Shown here piece by piece: positions 61,311-64,000 of a stretch of DNA of 64,000 nucleotides. A model generated the notes under the pieces. It saw only the letters and a list, made by a program, of their open reading frames with translations. It had not been told where the DNA came from and made no database searches. A program made the position numbers and the translations under genes. How positions within the stretch are numbered: the first letter of the stretch is position 1; each line of letters opens with the position of its first letter. This stretch comes from CAWAND01 sp963807065 (GTDB lineage Bacteria > Chloroflexota > Anaerolineae > Anaerolineales > E44-bin32). Where the stretch lies: contig CAWDZQ010000004.1 of assembly GCA_963807065.1 (NCBI GenBank), positions 1,116,001 through 1,180,000 of the forward strand. Reading direction: 5' to 3'.

Positions 61311-63665
61311 GTGCCCGAGGACCACTTGCGTCTCGATATCCCCGTGCTTCTCCCCGAGGTCGAAGATGAGCGCGACCAGTGTGTGGCAAGGTTGCGCGAA
61401 TTCCTGGAAGCCAATCGCGGCATCGAATGCGTCCACGTCGAGCGAGACGACGGCCGAGCCACGCTGTGTCTCCACTACGAACCCAACCTGGTCTCCCTCG
61501 ATCGCGTCCGCCGACTGGCGGAAGAGGCCGGCGCCGAAATCAGCCGTCAGTTCCGTCACAAGACGGTGTTCGTCCGGGGCATGGATTGTGCCGATTGCGC
61601 TGCAAGCCTCGAGCACATCTTGGGGCGCATGCCGGGCATGGTCAATGTCTCCATCAGCTATGCCGCCGAGAAAATGCGCCTGGAGTTCGACACGTCCGAG
61701 CTCACCTTGGACGACATCTCAGGCCGGGTGGACCGGATGGGCTACACGTTCGAAGCAGAGCCCGAGCCCGCTTCCTGGCTGACGAGGCACGGACCGCTGG
61801 CCCTGAGTTTGACCGCCGGCATCATGCTTGGGATCGGGCTCCTGAGCCAATTCGTCTTCGGCTTTTCACCCATCGTCGCCCTGGTTTTCTACCTGTTGGC
61901 CTACCTGGCAGGCGGCCTGGATGCGACTCGACACGGCCTGGCGGCCGCGTATCACCTCCGCTTCGATATTGATTTCCTGATGGTGGTGGCTGCCCTTGGG
62001 GCGGCCCTCATCGGCCGGTGGGCGGAAGGTGCTTTTCTGCTCTTTCTGTTCAGCCTGGGACATGCCCTGGAGCATGACGCCATGGGGCGGGCCAGGCGTA
62101 ACATTCAGGCCCTGGCCGAACTCATGCCGCGCAAGGCACGCGTGCGGCGCAACGGGACGGAGGTCGAACGCCCCGTCGAAGACTTGCTGCGCGGTGATCG
62201 GGTCGTGGTGCGCCCGGGTGAGCGGATCCCGGTCGACGGCCAGATTCTGGAGGGCAAGTCGGCCGTCGATCAAGGCTCGATTACCGGCGAGAGCTTGCCG
62301 GTCGACCGCGGCCCGGGAGACAGCGTGTTCGCCGGCTCGATCAACGGGCAGGCAGTGCTGGCGGTAGAAGTCACCAAGCTGGCACACAACTCAACCCTGT
62401 CGCGCGTGGTCCAGATGGTCGAGGAGGCCCAAACTCAAAAGTCGCCCACCCAGCGATTGACAGAGCGTTTCAGCCGCGTCTACGTGCCCATTGTCCTGAC
62501 CGTGGTTGGCCTCACCGTCGCCGTTCCGCCGCTCATGGGCTGGCTGCCCTTCGACGAGTCCTTTCTGCGGGCCATGACTTTGCTCGTGGCGGCCTCACCT
62601 TGCGCCCTGGCCATCTCCACCCCGGCGGCGGTGCTTTCGGGCGTCGCGCGAGCCGCACACACGGGCGTCTTGATCAAGGGCGGGGTGCATCTTGAGCACC
62701 TCGGCCAGGTCAGCGCGGTGGCTTTCGACAAGACCGGTACCCTGACGCAGGGCCGCCCGGTGGTGACTGAGGTTGTCCCCATGCAGGGGTGGGACGAGGT
62801 GGCGCTGCTGGCCTTGGCAGCGGCGGTCGAGGTCAACCTGACTCATCCCCTGGCACGCGCCATTGCCGACCGCGCCGAATCGGAGTCGATTGACTTTCCC
62901 CCTGCGGCGGCGGTGGAGATGCTTGGCGGCCGGGGTGTCCTGGCCACGGTCGGCGGAGCAGCCGTGCTGGTGGGGAATCGCGAGTTGGTTGAGGCGAGAG
63001 ACGTCGAAATCCCCCAAGCGGCCTCCGAGCAGATCGAGCGCCTTCAATCGGAGGGCAAGACTGTGGTGCTTGTCGCGCATCGCCATATTCTGGCCGGGCT
63101 GCTCGCCCTGAGCGATCCGCCACGGCCGGAAGCTGAGCGGGTGTTGGCCCGCATGCGGGCCAACGGCATCACGGACCAGGTGATGCTGACCGGAGACAAC
63201 GCCCGCGTGGCCAAGGCTGTGGCCGACCAGCTTGGGATACTCGATGTCCGCTCCGAGCTGCTCCCAGAAGACAAGGTGGAGGCGGTGCGCCGGCTGGAGC
63301 AAAAGTATGTAGCCGTGGCGATGGTGGGCGACGGAGTGAACGACGCGCCAGCCATGGCCACGGCGACCGTGGGAATCGCCATGGGGGGCGCGGGCACAGA
63401 TGTAGCCCTCGAGTCTGCGGATGTGGTGCTGATGGCCGATGATCTGGACAAGCTCCCGATGGCCCTGGCGCTCGGCCGCCAGGCCCGCCGCATCATTCGG
63501 CAAAACGTGGTCATCGCTCTGGGCGTGATCGCCTTATTGATCCCTTCAGCGTTGTTGGGGTGGGCGACCATCGGCCCGGCGATCGTGTTTCACGAAGGCA
63601 GCACGCTGGTGGTGGTCGCCAATGGGCTGCGGCTGCTTCGCTTCTCACCCTCAGATGGAGGATGA
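61311..63665 (+). CDS. P1B-4-like heavy-metal P-type ATPase
   Basis: A 784-residue metal exporter. Residues about 10-80 form a degenerate HMA-like domain without CxxC; a second HMA domain carries GMDCADCA (C93, C96). The transmembrane metal site is SPC (429-431) rather than CPC, and the last helix has HEGSTLVVVANGLRLL, both typical of P1B-4 (CoaT/CtpD/ZosA-like) ATPases. Other motifs are TGES, DKTGT with D473, and GDGVNDAPA. The GTG at 61311 follows GGAGGAG. Expected substrate Co, Zn or Fe(II). Confidence 0.94.
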   Translation: MPEDHLRLDIPVLLPEVEDERDQCVARLREFLEANRGIECVHVERDDGRATLCLHYEPNLVSLDRVRRLAEEAGAEISRQFRHKTVFVRGMDCADCAASLEHILGRMPGMVNVSISYAAEKMRLEFDTSELTLDDISGRVDRMGYTFEAEPEPASWLTRHGPLALSLTAGIMLGIGLLSQFVFGFSPIVALVFYLLAYLAGGLDATRHGLAAAYHLRFDIDFLMVVAALGAALIGRWAEGAFLLFLFSLGHALEHDAMGRARRNIQALAELMPRKARVRRNGTEVERPVEDLLRGDRVVVRPGERIPVDGQILEGKSAVDQGSITGESLPVDRGPGDSVFAGSINGQAVLAVEVTKLAHNSTLSRVVQMVEEAQTQKSPTQRLTERFSRVYVPIVLTVVGLTVAVPPLMGWLPFDESFLRAMTLLVAASPCALAISTPAAVLSGVARAAHTGVLIKGGVHLEHLGQVSAVAFDKTGTLTQGRPVVTEVVPMQGWDEVALLALAAAVEVNLTHPLARAIADRAESESIDFPPAAAVEMLGGRGVLATVGGAAVLVGNRELVEARDVEIPQAASEQIERLQSEGKTVVLVAHRHILAGLLALSDPPRPEAERVLARMRANGITDQVMLTGDNARVAKAVADQLGILDVRSELLPEDKVEAVRRLEQKYVAVAMVGDGVNDAPAMATATVGIAMGGAGTDVALESADVVLMADDLDKLPMALALGRQARRIIRQNVVIALGVIALLIPSALLGWATIGPAIVFHEGSTLVVVANGLRLLRFSPSDGG

Positions 63666-63890
63666 CCCGGACAGGGCGCCGGATGCATGGCGCGCGGCGG
63701 CCGATTCTTGTTATCCTTAGAGAGCCAGACTGGGCATGACCCCCTTCGAGCAGCTCTAGAGGGGCTCGGGTTGGGATGGTCGGTGTCTCAGGGCGGATGT
63801 CTGTCCAACGTGGCCTCCCCCATCGTTCGTTGGAGATGGGGCCGGCGGGATGCCGGCCAATAGCCAGCAAAGCATGGAGTCAGAAGATCG

Positions 63891-64000
63891 GTGAAACCAG
63901 AAGATGGGCGTCGCCGGGTGGTGATTGAGCACGTAACCCCGGAGATCGATGCCGGGCGTTACCCAATCAAGCGAACCGTCGGCGAGACCGTCAAGGTGGA
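63891..64000 (+). CDS. glgE: Alpha-1,4-glucan:maltose-1-phosphate maltosyltransferase (start only)
   Basis: Only the first 36 codons are in the window, from the GTG at 63891 (the only start after the in-frame TAG at 63861). RRVVIEHVTPEIDAGRYPIKRTVGETVKV is the conserved opening of GlgE (N-terminal DUF3416), which extends alpha-glucans from maltose-1-phosphate. The gene runs off the right edge. Confidence 0.85.
   Translation, partial: MKPEDGRRRVVIEHVTPEIDAGRYPIKRTVGETVKV

Noticed and set aside
63511..63870. 119-codon minus-strand frame near the right end
   Set aside because: It overlaps the metal ATPase tail and is Arg/Pro-rich without any domain; judged a shadow.

Overview
The window is GC-rich bacterial DNA, densely coded, with short intergenic gaps and many ATGA/GTGA overlaps. 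It most resembles a member of the Chloroflexota (Anaerolineae-like). The argument is inference: there are many secreted lipoproteins with Thr/Pro-rich linkers after the lipobox, an SdrD-B-like domain starting GTVWHDLC, WD40/TolB-like lipoproteins, a GlgE start and single-gene transporters. No rRNA, tRNA, CRISPR array or prophage was seen.

Layout. 1-9 kb: ABC exporter pair, MFS transporter, an ArsR-type regulator with a near-consensus promoter and overlapping palindromes, then a minus-strand run of M29 aminopeptidase, TauE/SafE exporter, HPr and a membrane protein. 9-15 kb: a lipoprotein island holding a frameshifted SdrD-B/beta-propeller protein, a protein with an internal duplication, a sulfatase-modifying-factor-like protein without the catalytic cysteines, and an SH3-like protein beside its decayed duplicate. 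15-24 kb: SDR, a GT39-like glycosyltransferase split by an in-frame TAG, a deaminase, a hydrolase, lipoproteins and a stand-alone Fe-S-type PD-(D/E)XK nuclease. 24-32.5 kb: two-component system, TMEM175-like channel, an ArsR-thioredoxin-permease cassette, hydrolase and TetR with a perfect operator. 32.6-40 kb: lipoproteins, MFS, TrmB regulator with VIT1-type transporter, VOC protein and a truncated Rossmann relic. 40.3-42.6 kb: a decayed zone with a flavodoxin gene cut by TGA, a complete IS481-like element with target duplication, and a multiply broken ridA. 42.8-46 kb: ABC ATPase/permease and MBL hydrolase.

The most coherent system is 46.1-60.7 kb, a nucleoside uptake and salvage regulon. 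A strong promoter and a perfect LacI-type operator precede ribokinase, an MTA/SAH-deaminase-like amidohydrolase, nucleoside hydrolase, an M20 hydrolase, a free-standing MgsA/RarA-C-terminus-like protein, LacI, a BMP lipoprotein, a two-domain ABC ATPase, two permeases, a second PfkB kinase, a methyltransferase and a nucleoside phosphorylase. A third, frameshifted permease faces them. It is followed by an ArsR/P1B-4 metal ATPase pair with a 32-bp near-perfect operator, and the window ends in the first codons of glgE.

Two themes cut across the window. First, a CRP-like palindrome (TTGTGA-N6-TCACAA) recurs in at least six intergenic sites, suggesting a regulon of a CRP/FNR-family factor encoded elsewhere. 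Second, at least seven genes are interrupted. Two breaks lie in G/C homopolymer runs and could be sequence errors, while others (nonsense codons, internal deletion, multiple lesions) look like real decay.
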